Source of the DNA: VGCC01 sp044375955
Lineage (GTDB): Bacteria > Actinomycetota > Actinomycetes > S36-B12
Assembly (NCBI GenBank): GCA_044375955.1
Contig: JBILLS010000002.1
Location: 1-64,000, forward strand
DNA length: 64,000 nt
Reading direction: 5' to 3'
This document shows, in pieces, positions 36,009 to 44,007 of this stretch (positions are counted from its first letter, which is position 1; each line of letters opens with the position of its first letter). The notes under the pieces are model-generated. The model did no database searches. It saw nothing but the letters and a program-made list of their open reading frames with translations, and was not told where the DNA came from. The translations under genes were made by a program, and so were the position numbers.

Positions 36009-36766
36009 AGGCTGTACTGCTCGCGGGTGGACTTGGCACTCGCATGCGCGAGGAGACCGAGTACCGACCCAAGCCCATGGTCGAAGTGGGAGGCAAACCG
36101 ATTCTCTGGCACATCATGCGAAACCTTGCCCACTTTGGAGTCACGGACTTCGTCATCGCTTCGGGCTACAAGAGTGAAGTTATTGATGCGTACTTCTCAC
36201 AAAGCAGTGACTGGGTTGGAGTGATCGAGGAGAGATCGAACGCCCGGAAGTTTCGGGGAACTGGTGATGAAGGCGATTGGACGGTGACGGTTGCCTTCAC
36301 AGGGGATGAGACTCCTACCGGAGGGCGTGTCGTCCGTGTTCGCGAACTGCTAGACGGTGAGCGTTTCTTTGTCACCTATGGTGATGGCCTCGCCGATGTC
36401 AACATTGATCAGTTGATTAATGTTCATGAGCGCTCGGGCCGACTCGCCACACTCACCGCTGTTCAGCCAACGAGCCGATTCGGTCTCATGGACGTCGATG
36501 AGACTGGTGCTGTCAGTCACTTCCGCGAGAAGCCCAAGATGAAGGACTGGGTCAGCATAGGCTTCTTCATCTTCGAACCTCCCGTGCTCGACTATCTGGT
36601 AGCTGAGGGAGGCTTGGAAGAAGAGGGACTGACGAGGCTCGCCGCCGATGGTCAGCTGTCTGCCCACAAACATGAAGGTTTCTGGCAGCCCATGGACACC
36701 TATCGGGAATACCTGATCTTGCAAGAACTCTGGGAATCAGGGTCAAGCCCGTGGAAGGTCTGGTGA
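36005..36766 (+). CDS. rfbF: Glucose-1-phosphate cytidylyltransferase
   Basis: A 253-residue nucleotidyltransferase. L-A-G-G-L-G-T-R-M (6-14) binds CTP, R-P-K-P-M (21-25) supplies the catalytic lysine, and Y-G-D-G-L-A-D (125-131) carries the metal-binding aspartates in the form specific to the CDP-glucose branch. The final domain with G-F-W-Q-P-M-D-T-Y is also typical of this enzyme, as is the length (about 257). It forms CDP-glucose from glucose-1-phosphate and CTP, feeding the dehydratase encoded immediately upstream. Confidence 0.93.
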   Translation: MKAVLLAGGLGTRMREETEYRPKPMVEVGGKPILWHIMRNLAHFGVTDFVIASGYKSEVIDAYFSQSSDWVGVIEERSNARKFRGTGDEGDWTVTVAFTGDETPTGGRVVRVRELLDGERFFVTYGDGLADVNIDQLINVHERSGRLATLTAVQPTSRFGLMDVDETGAVSHFREKPKMKDWVSIGFFIFEPPVLDYLVAEGGLEEEGLTRLAADGQLSAHKHEGFWQPMDTYREYLILQELWESGSSPWKVW

Positions 36767-36770
36767 CGGG

Positions 36771-37322
36771 ATGAAGGTCACGTGGACTCCGCTCCCCATA
36801 CCTGGGCTACTTCTCTCAGGGGGCGCTAGCGTCACTGACGCTCGGGGATCATTCACCAAGGTTTTGTCAGGATCTGATCCGGCACTTGGAGACTTCGTGG
36901 GACGCGAAATCTACTGGACGTCCTCGGTTCGTGGAGTCTTACGTGGGCTGCACTTTCAGTTGCCTCCCGAAGCTACCCAGAAACTGGTCTTTGTTGTCTC
37001 CGGAGCCGTGAGGGACTTCGTGGTGGACCTGCGCAAGGGATCTCCCGCAGAGGGGCAACTCTTCGAGATTGAACTGAACGCCACTGTCGGAGCGATCCTT
37101 ATACCCGCGGGATGTGCTCACGCCTACGAGGCGCTTGAAGATCACACGGTCGTGTGTTACGCCCAAGACCTCCCTTTTGGTGATCCGAACAGTTATGCAG
37201 GAATTCGGGCCGACTCCGCGGGCATTGTTCCTGTCAGCAATTCGCCCATTGTCATGCCAAGGGACCTTGAATACCCGGCATTGGCTGAGTTTGATTCCCC
37301 GTTCGTCTTTGAGAACGCATGA
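36771..37322 (+). CDS. RmlC-like nucleotide-sugar 3,5-epimerase
   Basis: A 183-residue cupin-fold epimerase. D-A-R-G-S-F (23-28), R-G-L-H-F-Q (58-63, catalytic histidine 61), K71-L-V and D86 at the usual places, and I-P-A-G-C-A-H-A-Y (111-119) are the RmlC landmarks. Classical RmlC acts on dTDP-4-keto-6-deoxyglucose. Because no RmlA or RmlB is present and the two preceding genes make CDP-4-keto-6-deoxyglucose, a CDP-linked substrate is more likely. The product would be a CDP-4-keto-6-deoxy sugar epimerised at C3, C5 or both. It lies 4 bases after rfbF and overlaps the next gene. Confidence 0.8.
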   Translation: MKVTWTPLPIPGLLLSGGASVTDARGSFTKVLSGSDPALGDFVGREIYWTSSVRGVLRGLHFQLPPEATQKLVFVVSGAVRDFVVDLRKGSPAEGQLFEIELNATVGAILIPAGCAHAYEALEDHTVVCYAQDLPFGDPNSYAGIRADSAGIVPVSNSPIVMPRDLEYPALAEFDSPFVFENA

Positions 37323-38152
37323 TATTTGCGCGTGGAGCTCGCGGCCGAGTTGCACTGGTTCCCAATCAATGGAGTGGTTCCGTGCAGCAGTACTACCACT
37401 TCCTGTCGGGGTATTTGGCGCCGATCATGTTGTGGCAGGACTCGCGCCCGGCGCGCGCAATCACGGTGCGCGATTGCGGGCCTATGAATCGCTGGTTTTC
37501 ATTGATCCCACCTGATACTGACGTTGATATCATGAATGTTGGGCACTTTCTTCACGTGTTTGCAGGAAAGTTGCAGCCATGCCATGTCTTGCGTGGCCTG
37601 GACTTCCCTCAGGAGTTCGATGCCGCGAAACTGGGCAGATTCCGCGAGTTGAGCATTGGTCGCGCCGCAGACAGGAAAGTCAGCACGGAGCCGCCTGCCC
37701 GGGTCACTGTGATCGATCGGCTTATGTCTGACAGGTTCTATTCCTCGAGTGAGTCCGAAATCGATATGGCGGGAGCGCAGCGTCGCTCCGTGCCGAATCT
37801 GAGTGACTGGGCTAACAAATTGAGTGTGGATGTCCCACTCGGGGTTTTCGAGATGACAGAGCTCGAGGTGAACGACCAGATTGCCTTGGCGGCAGACACG
37901 CGGGTTCTCGTTGCCCAGCAGGGTGCCGGCCTGCCCTACATGGTTTTCATGAGACCCGGCGGGGTGGTGGTGGAGATTCACCCCCTCTGCCCCAGGAGGC
38001 CGTCGATACCTTCGCGCTCCTCGCCAGGGCTTGCGGGCACACCTTCGTACGGGTTCCGCAACCACATGTCCACGGAAATGTCGATGAGCAAGCCCCGACC
38101 GAGGCAGTTCGCCCGTATCTATGAACTACTTGGATGTCAGTCGATGAACTGA
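37319..38152 (+). CDS. Glycosyltransferase family 61-like protein, probable C-terminal frameshift
   Basis: A 277-residue protein. A late segment, V-L-V-A-Q-Q-G-A-G-L-P-Y-M-V-F-M, with a following G-G-V-V-V-E-I-H-P, is the conserved core of GT61 (DUF563) transferases. After that the frame becomes basic and unlike the family. From about 37990 the neighbouring frame reads P-Q-E-A-V-D-T-F-A-L-L-A-R-A and R-V-P-Q, as expected for the GT61 end, stopping at 38124. One base change near 37985-37995 would join them. The first 100 residues keep the Y-Y-H-F-L motif. It is the last gene of the CDP-sugar operon and is a good candidate to transfer that sugar. Confidence 0.65.
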   Translation: MIFARGARGRVALVPNQWSGSVQQYYHFLSGYLAPIMLWQDSRPARAITVRDCGPMNRWFSLIPPDTDVDIMNVGHFLHVFAGKLQPCHVLRGLDFPQEFDAAKLGRFRELSIGRAADRKVSTEPPARVTVIDRLMSDRFYSSSESEIDMAGAQRRSVPNLSDWANKLSVDVPLGVFEMTELEVNDQIALAADTRVLVAQQGAGLPYMVFMRPGGVVVEIHPLCPRRPSIPSRSSPGLAGTPSYGFRNHMSTEMSMSKPRPRQFARIYELLGCQSMN

Positions 38153-38232
38153 GTCGGGCTGGTTTCTGTCCCGGATGGTTCTCGCCCGACCGAGCGGGAA
38201 CCTGTGTGATGTGTGCGTGAGAAGGTACCGGT

Positions 38233-39126
38233 GTGCAGATCCTCTTGGCGGGTGCCACGGGTGCTGTCGGCTCATCCTTGTCCCGCGCTTTGGCGTTGCA
38301 GGAGGTCAGAGTCATACCCCTCACCTCCCGCCTAGGGAGCGGGACACCACGCGGGGTTCTAGATCTCCCTGCCGCACTTGAGGCCCTGGGCAGCGGTGGA
38401 ATCGACGCCGTCGTCAATGCGGCGGGCCCAGGAGATCATCGAGCCGAGCAGCGTGAGGTTGAACCGTTCTCTCGCGACCTGACTCACGGGTCGTCCCGAG
38501 CAGGCGTCCCGGCAGTCCTCATTTCGACACTCCGGGTGTGTGAGGGCGCGACCGCAGCGCTTGGCGATGACCAGCCAACCAGTCCGACCACGACGTACGC
38601 GACAGCAAACGCAGACCACGAAGAAGTGTGGATGGAAGGTGACACGGCCGTCGTGCTGCGTCTGGCGAACTACTTCTGTTTGCCGAGAGGCCCTGAGTCC
38701 CCCCAGAGGAAATTGCTCCCATGGTCTCTGCTCGTTGAGGGGTGGGAAACGGGTCACATCGCCGTCCGATCTGAGGCCTCGGTGACGAGAGAATTCGTGA
38801 GTGCCGACGATGCCGCCCGGGCGATCGTGGCCGTTATTGGAGAGAGGCCTTTTGGACGTAGGCTGGCCACGCTTCCCGGGCTCTCACTGTCCTTACGAGA
38901 CCTGGTGGATGCCTCGATCGGTGCTCTTGCATCATCAGGGGTTCCCTGCACCGCATCTTTCGGTCAGGAGACTCAGCCTCTGAGGCCGGTATCAACCGGA
39001 GGTTGGCTTGCGTCGCGCGGCTGGGAAAGTCGGCTATCCCTGGCCGAGATGCAGCGGTCGATGCGCTCCTGGCTGATTGAATGGGGACAGCACCTGCCCA
39101 CGAAATGCCGTCCAAAGGAGTCCTGA
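38233..39126 (+). CDS. SDR-family NAD(P)-dependent reductase/epimerase, atypical active site
   Basis: A 297-residue protein with the RmlD-like layout. A-G-A-T-G-A-V-G (6-13) is the cofactor loop and V-N-A-A-G (61-65) follows the fourth strand. The active-site motif reads Y122-A-T-A-N126, so the catalytic lysine of the YxxxK motif is replaced by asparagine. S98-T-L may be the catalytic serine. It follows the CDP-6-deoxysugar operon by 80 bases, so it could reduce the 4-keto group, but loss of lysine makes activity uncertain. GTG 38233 has GAAGG upstream. The sequence is more GC-rich than the genes to its left. Confidence 0.7.
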   Translation: MQILLAGATGAVGSSLSRALALQEVRVIPLTSRLGSGTPRGVLDLPAALEALGSGGIDAVVNAAGPGDHRAEQREVEPFSRDLTHGSSRAGVPAVLISTLRVCEGATAALGDDQPTSPTTTYATANADHEEVWMEGDTAVVLRLANYFCLPRGPESPQRKLLPWSLLVEGWETGHIAVRSEASVTREFVSADDAARAIVAVIGERPFGRRLATLPGLSLSLRDLVDASIGALASSGVPCTASFGQETQPLRPVSTGGWLASRGWESRLSLAEMQRSMRSWLIEWGQHLPTKCRPKES

Positions 39127-39130
39127 GCCC

Positions 39131-41071
39131 GTGCACGCAGTCCTCCTCGCGGCGTACGTGCTTCTTCCCCTGTTGACCTGGTGGAGGACACGCTCGCTCG
39201 CATGGACCGTGATCTACGTCGCGGGATCGGTATCCCTTTTCGGTGTGGGCATCAACTTCGTTATCGACTATGTCGGACCCGTCACCTGGGTCACTCTGCA
39301 ATGGGTGACTCTGGCTGCATTTGCGCTTCCGCTGGTCCTCGGGCTTACCCTGCCCGCCCGGCACTATGCACCGCGGCGTCGGCAAGTGGTGGGAATTGCT
39401 CTGCCCGTGATTGTTCTGGCTCTCTTCTTCCTCGTGGTGACAACCTGGTGGACGCAGATCCCCGCGTTCCAGACACCCGTAAGTTTTCTCATGGGCCACG
39501 CGCAGGCGGAGGACAACGCAAAGTGGCTTGATTTCACTGCGCACCTGGCCACCGGTGAAGCAATTGAACAAGCAGTTCCACTCGGTGGCCCACTCCAGTT
39601 GTTCCTGATCCCCATCTCGACGTTGATGGCCGTGATCTCGCAGACCTTCTACGGTGGCGTCAATGAAGTGATGGTGGCAGCCAACACGGTCATTTACGGG
39701 CAATTCGCCTTGGTGGCTCTCGCCCCGCTCGCGTTGGCGCCGTTCGCCGAGGCGCGTATACCTGCGCTGAATGGTTGGCGCCGGGTTCCTGCACCCCTGA
39801 TCTGGGCTGGCGCACTCGTGATTTCATCCGCTGTCCTTATGGCAACCGCGTACGGGCACATCACCTGGCAATTCAGCGTTCTCGTCGTCGCGCTGTGGGT
39901 GGTCACCTACCTCGTGGAATCCCCGATTCCACGTGCCAGGCTCGTAACGTCCATTGCTGTTATCGCGAGCATGACGGTGTGGTTGCCCATGAACGTCATC
40001 GCAGCCGTGCTGATCATCGGCTGGTTCGTGGTGCTCGTAGCGACCGGTGCGCGCGGCCGTGGCTGGGACTGGGTGAGTATCGCCTTGGTCGTGCTGGTCT
40101 CGGTGGGAATCTGGCAGCCGCTGCGGTCGAGCTTGGCGTTCGCCAGTGACCTGTCAGCCTCGGGCCTAGGCGTCGGTGGCGGGAAGGTTGTGGCCGGCGT
40201 CATTGCGAATTTCCGTCCCGGCACCTTCGTGGACTCCACCCTGTTCGAGGCGGGTGGAGGCACCGAGAAGACCGGACCGCTTCTCATCGGCCTCGCTGTC
40301 GCCGGGGTGATCGGTGCAGCCGTCCTGTGGGACTTGCGTTCCCGCCGTGCAGGCGCATACACGCGCCTCCTCCCGGTTGGGTTGTTGGCGGGGTTCCTGG
40401 TGGCCCTCCAGACCCTCGATCAGTGGGTGACGGGGTCGGCACCTCACTACGGCTCCTACAAGTTCGGTTTCCTCGTCGCGGTCGTGGTAGCTGGTGGATG
40501 CCTGCCGCTCGCGCTCATGCTGATCTCCCCGGGTGCGCGCGGCATGACCGCTGCCCGGTGGGTCGGGGTCGGGTCCATCGTCATGGTCCTCCTGGTCGAT
40601 TCCCTTCTGATCCGTTCCATCGCAGCGGCGCGCCCCGAACAGTGGTCCCCGCCTATTCCCTTCGACAACCCGCGCAGTTACTGGTGGCCTGCTGACGTCG
40701 ATGGATCGGCGAGTCAGCCCATCGCAGATAACCCGATTGGGTGCGTCTACCTGCCCGCGGGCGCGAAGGCGCCATCCGGAATCCTCGACTCGAAACTCTC
40801 CGAGCCTCAGCGGGTCTACTCCTGCACGCGCCTCCTGGCAGGGCTTGCGGGTGAAGATGCGGGCGCGCAGCCCATGGTCGACTGGTTGCGACGGGAGTGG
40901 CTGACGAACACCCGTGCATGGGAGGGCGTGTACGGGTACCTATCCGAAATGCCTGACTCAGTCCTGGATCGTCCAGTGATCTTGCTCGACGACGGCAGCA
41001 ACGTCATCGGCTTGGAGTCCATGCGCTCGTTGCTTGCCCGCTTCCCCGCCACCGCATGGTCGCAGCCTTAG
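39131..41071 (+). CDS. Large polytopic membrane protein
   Basis: A 646-residue protein with around 14 hydrophobic segments up to residue 500 and a soluble C-terminal domain of about 140 residues. I chose GTG 39131 because the first helix (A-V-L-L-A-A-Y-V-L-L-P-L-L) begins directly after it and AAAGGAG lies at a good distance; the in-frame ATG at 39077 is inside the upstream gene. An external loop reads Q-A-E-D-N-A-K-W, a candidate active-site region. It may be a GT-C transferase or polymerase of the glycan system. No specific family is recognised. It meets the converging SDR gene with a 4-base overlap. Confidence 0.65.
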   Translation: MHAVLLAAYVLLPLLTWWRTRSLAWTVIYVAGSVSLFGVGINFVIDYVGPVTWVTLQWVTLAAFALPLVLGLTLPARHYAPRRRQVVGIALPVIVLALFFLVVTTWWTQIPAFQTPVSFLMGHAQAEDNAKWLDFTAHLATGEAIEQAVPLGGPLQLFLIPISTLMAVISQTFYGGVNEVMVAANTVIYGQFALVALAPLALAPFAEARIPALNGWRRVPAPLIWAGALVISSAVLMATAYGHITWQFSVLVVALWVVTYLVESPIPRARLVTSIAVIASMTVWLPMNVIAAVLIIGWFVVLVATGARGRGWDWVSIALVVLVSVGIWQPLRSSLAFASDLSASGLGVGGGKVVAGVIANFRPGTFVDSTLFEAGGGTEKTGPLLIGLAVAGVIGAAVLWDLRSRRAGAYTRLLPVGLLAGFLVALQTLDQWVTGSAPHYGSYKFGFLVAVVVAGGCLPLALMLISPGARGMTAARWVGVGSIVMVLLVDSLLIRSIAAARPEQWSPPIPFDNPRSYWWPADVDGSASQPIADNPIGCVYLPAGAKAPSGILDSKLSEPQRVYSCTRLLAGLAGEDAGAQPMVDWLRREWLTNTRAWEGVYGYLSEMPDSVLDRPVILLDDGSNVIGLESMRSLLARFPATAWSQP

Positions 41072-41979
41072 GCGGGCAGCAGCGACGCCGCATGCCGTTG
41101 AGCGATATCGAGGTACACCTGCTTCATCCCGGCGGGCAGGGGTGTCAGCGGCAGCGTGGTGGTGACCGCATCATGATCGGGGATGAGTCGAAGGTCCGGT
41201 GACTGGACCGCGGCGCTGGCATCCATCCCGGCTGCGATGGGAATGCGTACTCGCGTGATGTCACGCATCAACGAGATGACATGACCGAGCGTCTGAGATT
41301 GGCCGTTCGCTACCACCCGCACGGCTGACTCCTGGGCGTGCAGAGCCACGTGCGCCCAGTGCAGGGCGCGAGCGGCCGCGTCGTCTGAGTGGATGTAGTC
41401 GCGAATCGTGTCGAGCGGGACGTACATGCGCACGGGCTGTTTCGTCACTGCGGCAAGCGCAAGACGGGAAATCAGTCCTTGGATTTTACGGAGGTCCTGG
41501 CCGGGTCCGTAGAGGTTGCTCACCCGTGACGTGACCACGGGACAGCGAAGAGCCTCGTTCGCGACCCGCTCTTGGGCCAGTTTGAGATCACCGTAGGTAC
41601 CGAGGGGATGGGGTGTGGACGACCTTGTGAAGGGCGGGTGCTCCGACCCCGCGTACACCCCACCTGCGGAGGACGTGAGCAAGAAGACACCCCGCCCACG
41701 GGGTTGGTTTTCTGCGAGGTGATCGATGAAACGGGTGAACGTAGTTAGCTCGTCCACGGCCGCTTCCGGGCTGCTGTTTGTGGTGACGCGACCTGCAGCC
41801 CAGGTGATGCACCAGTCACCGTTCGTAGCCTGGGAAAAATCGTCAAGCGTCGACGAGAGAACGGATAGTGCTGCGCCTGAGTCGTTCCACGGGATCGTCG
41901 GCCCGAGGAAGGGATTCTCGGCTGCGCGGGCGAGGGCGCTGCCGAAGAGGCCACCCGCGCCGATAATCCAGGTGCGCAC
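41068..41979 (-). CDS. NAD-dependent epimerase/dehydratase (extended SDR)
   Basis: A 303-residue SDR. The loop G-A-G-G-L-F-G at 7-13 binds the cofactor, S103-S is the likely catalytic serine and Y129-G-D-L-K133 the catalytic pair. N-L-Y-G-P-G-Q marks the substrate domain. The T-D-E/T-S-E pattern is missing, so a simple reductase or epimerase is likely. It follows the GT2 gene by 2 bases in a minus-strand operon that also contains a GT4, a NeuB-type synthase, a WecG-type transferase and a GT2. A role in making a sugar nucleotide for that glycan is inferred. Confidence 0.78.
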   Translation of the reverse strand: MRTWIIGAGGLFGSALARAAENPFLGPTIPWNDSGAALSVLSSTLDDFSQATNGDWCITWAAGRVTTNSSPEAAVDELTTFTRFIDHLAENQPRGRGVFLLTSSAGGVYAGSEHPPFTRSSTPHPLGTYGDLKLAQERVANEALRCPVVTSRVSNLYGPGQDLRKIQGLISRLALAAVTKQPVRMYVPLDTIRDYIHSDDAAARALHWAHVALHAQESAVRVVANGQSQTLGHVISLMRDITRVRIPIAAGMDASAAVQSPDLRLIPDHDAVTTTLPLTPLPAGMKQVYLDIAQRHAASLLPA

Positions 41980-41981
41980 GA

Positions 41982-42974
41982 TCAGGTGCGAGGCGTATCG
42001 GTTGGATCGAAAGTGAGTGCTGGATCACGCACAACCACGTACAGCGGCTTACCCAGACTCATGTTCGTCGCCGCGCCTACGTACTGCGCAATGATGCCAA
42101 GGCTTAGCAGGATGGCGCCGCCGATGAGCATGAGCGCTATGAAGGTGGATGCCCAGCCCGCGATCACCAACTCGCCGACGATGCGCTGGTAGATCACCCA
42201 CACGCTCACCGCCGCCCCCAGAAGGACGAACAGCACACCCAGCCATGAGACGAAGATCAGCGGGCGCGTGCCGGAGGAGACAATCAACCGTCCGAAGTGA
42301 CTGAACAATCGGCGGTAGCTGTAGTTCGTCGCGGCTCTCCCTTCGCCGCGAGAGACGACCGGACAGGTAGTGACATCAGCGACCACCCAGCTCAGTGCGA
42401 CATCCAGGTAGACCCCGGCACCGGTATATGCCGCCACGCTGCGCCCGATCTCTCCGAGGATGAGTCGGAAGCTGTTAAATTCCGCGAAGTCCCCCTCCGC
42501 AAGAGCGTTGACGAAGAGCTTCTTGCTGATCTTCGATCCCGCATTGCGCACCGCACCGTGCGGAGGTGGGTTTGTGGGACGTCCGTAGACCAGTTGAGCA
42601 CCACGGTCGTAGGCAGCATCAAGCATCGCTGGGATACATGCTGGGTCGTTCTGACCGTCCTCGTCCATGGTGACAATCCACTCGCCACCCGACGAGGTCA
42701 TGCCCGCCAGAGTCGCGGCGTGTTGGCCGAAGTTCCTGCTGAGCCAGACCGGGCGCACCCACGGATAACGCGCCGCTAGTTCGCGCAGGGTTTGATCCGA
42801 TTTCCCTGGACCCCGGTCCCAGACCAGAAGGACCTCGTGCACGTGAAAAGAGTGGCCACGGGGTGTGCGCTGAACGTGGGTGAGAGGCTCAATCTCAGCG
42901 ATCAGGCCTGGCAGAGTGTTTTCCCCGCGATAGACGGGGATCACGATGCTGACGGAGCTATCACTGCCCTGCAC
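41982..42974 (-). CDS. Glycosyltransferase family 2 with C-terminal membrane anchor (GtrB/DPM-like)
   Basis: A 330-residue membrane-bound GT2. S-I-V-I-P-V-Y-R-G-E lies at the N-terminus. W-L-S-R-N-F-G-Q-H-A-A and M-D-E-D-G-Q-N-D (metal site) are the signature of polyprenyl-phosphate glucose/mannose or aminoarabinose transferases (GtrB, ArnC). Two hydrophobic helices at the C-terminus (about residues 235-300) anchor it, as in GtrB. It probably makes an undecaprenyl-phosphate sugar used outside the membrane by one of the GT-C-like proteins. The track start at 43070 overlaps the upstream gene and adds an odd cysteine-rich stretch; GTG 42974 puts the first strand at the N-terminus and is preferred. 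Confidence 0.82.
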   Translation of the reverse strand: MQGSDSSVSIVIPVYRGENTLPGLIAEIEPLTHVQRTPRGHSFHVHEVLLVWDRGPGKSDQTLRELAARYPWVRPVWLSRNFGQHAATLAGMTSSGGEWIVTMDEDGQNDPACIPAMLDAAYDRGAQLVYGRPTNPPPHGAVRNAGSKISKKLFVNALAEGDFAEFNSFRLILGEIGRSVAAYTGAGVYLDVALSWVVADVTTCPVVSRGEGRAATNYSYRRLFSHFGRLIVSSGTRPLIFVSWLGVLFVLLGAAVSVWVIYQRIVGELVIAGWASTFIALMLIGGAILLSLGIIAQYVGAATNMSLGKPLYVVVRDPALTFDPTDTPRT

Positions 42975-43014
42975 GCACGAGAGTCTAGGGGGGCCGGGGT
43001 AGCCGCCAGAGTGC

Positions 43015-44007
43015 TCAGCGTGGTTGCAGGGCCCGCGAGAGGCGTGACAGGTTGGCCCGCCAATCGGCATCTTGGCTCACCCGGGTGCGGGCACGCTCGG
43101 CCAGGTGCGCAACCGCTGCCGGTGGAGACTCGAGCGCTGCGCCCATTTGGACGGAAAGGTCGTAGGAATCTGCCGTGCGGAACAGGAAACCGGTGATGCC
43201 GTTGTCCACCCAAGCTTGATTTCCTGGGATATCGGAGACGATCACCGGTGTGCCGCAGGCCATCGCCTGGAGCAGTGTGACCGAGGTTCCATCTACGGAG
43301 CTCGCTGACACGTAGAGATCGACAGCGCGAAGCAGAGCCGCGAGGTCTGTCTCAGGAACGGATCCCAGAAAGTGCGTGCGGTCAGCGATCCCGCGTGCAT
43401 CGACCTGTTCCCGCAGTTTCCCCGTGAGCGAGCCTGTGTGGCCGATGAGGAGATGAGTGTTTGGGATTCTGACGTTCGCGAACGCATCGATGATGTCGAC
43501 TACCCGGTACTGCGGCTCGTGGGCGCGGAGGGAGAGCACCGTGCGCGAACCGGCGGGAACGCCCAATCGGTATAGATCTGCCTTTGGCCCTGACTCCTGG
43601 AAGATGTCGAGATCAACTCCCCACGGCAGGAAGGTGATGCGGGAGGGGTCCACGCCTGCCGTGATGGCGATTTCGCGGGTGGCGGGTGAATCGACTATCA
43701 GGCCATCGATCTTCCTTAGCCATGAGATATCTGCCAGGTCCTGCAGATCGAAACCCCAGGACAGCCCGATCACACGTGCCGGGATGTTGACGAGGTTTCG
43801 GGTGACAGTGGTAAGCGGCCCGGCGAGGACCGGGGTGTCATCTCCCGCCTGCTGTGTGACGTGGCGCGTGAGTTCCGAGGAATCCGCGACATCAATTCCG
43901 AGTCGGACTATGCGTGGGGTGAATCCCAGAGTGGAGAGGGCGCTTGTCCACCTCTCGTCGTGAATCCCCCACCCCTCGGTGACGTAGACACATGCGCTCA
44001 CGCTCAC
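43015..44007 (-). CDS. Glycosyltransferase family 4
   Basis: A 330-residue GT-B protein. T-V-L-S-L-R-A-H-E-P-Q-Y-R opens the nucleotide domain. S-A-S-S-V-D-G-T-S-V-T-L-L-Q-A-M-A-C-G-T-P-V is the E-X7-E region, with D and Q replacing the two glutamates; this occurs in some GT4 subfamilies. N-T-H-L-L-I-G-H-T-G is a typical strand. GTG 44007 overlaps the stop of the NeuB-type gene by 4 bases (GTGA), so both are translated together. The transferred sugar may be the product of that synthase, which is only an inference from the gene order. Confidence 0.82.
   Translation of the reverse strand: MSVSACVYVTEGWGIHDERWTSALSTLGFTPRIVRLGIDVADSSELTRHVTQQAGDDTPVLAGPLTTVTRNLVNIPARVIGLSWGFDLQDLADISWLRKIDGLIVDSPATREIAITAGVDPSRITFLPWGVDLDIFQESGPKADLYRLGVPAGSRTVLSLRAHEPQYRVVDIIDAFANVRIPNTHLLIGHTGSLTGKLREQVDARGIADRTHFLGSVPETDLAALLRAVDLYVSASSVDGTSVTLLQAMACGTPVIVSDIPGNQAWVDNGITGFLFRTADSYDLSVQMGAALESPPAAVAHLAERARTRVSQDADWRANLSRLSRALQPR

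Noticed and set aside
38153..38199. Inverted repeats GTCGGGC/GCCCGAC and CCCG/CGGG after the GT61 gene
   Set aside because: The first has a 24-base loop, the second only four base pairs, and there is no T-run, so neither is a convincing terminator.
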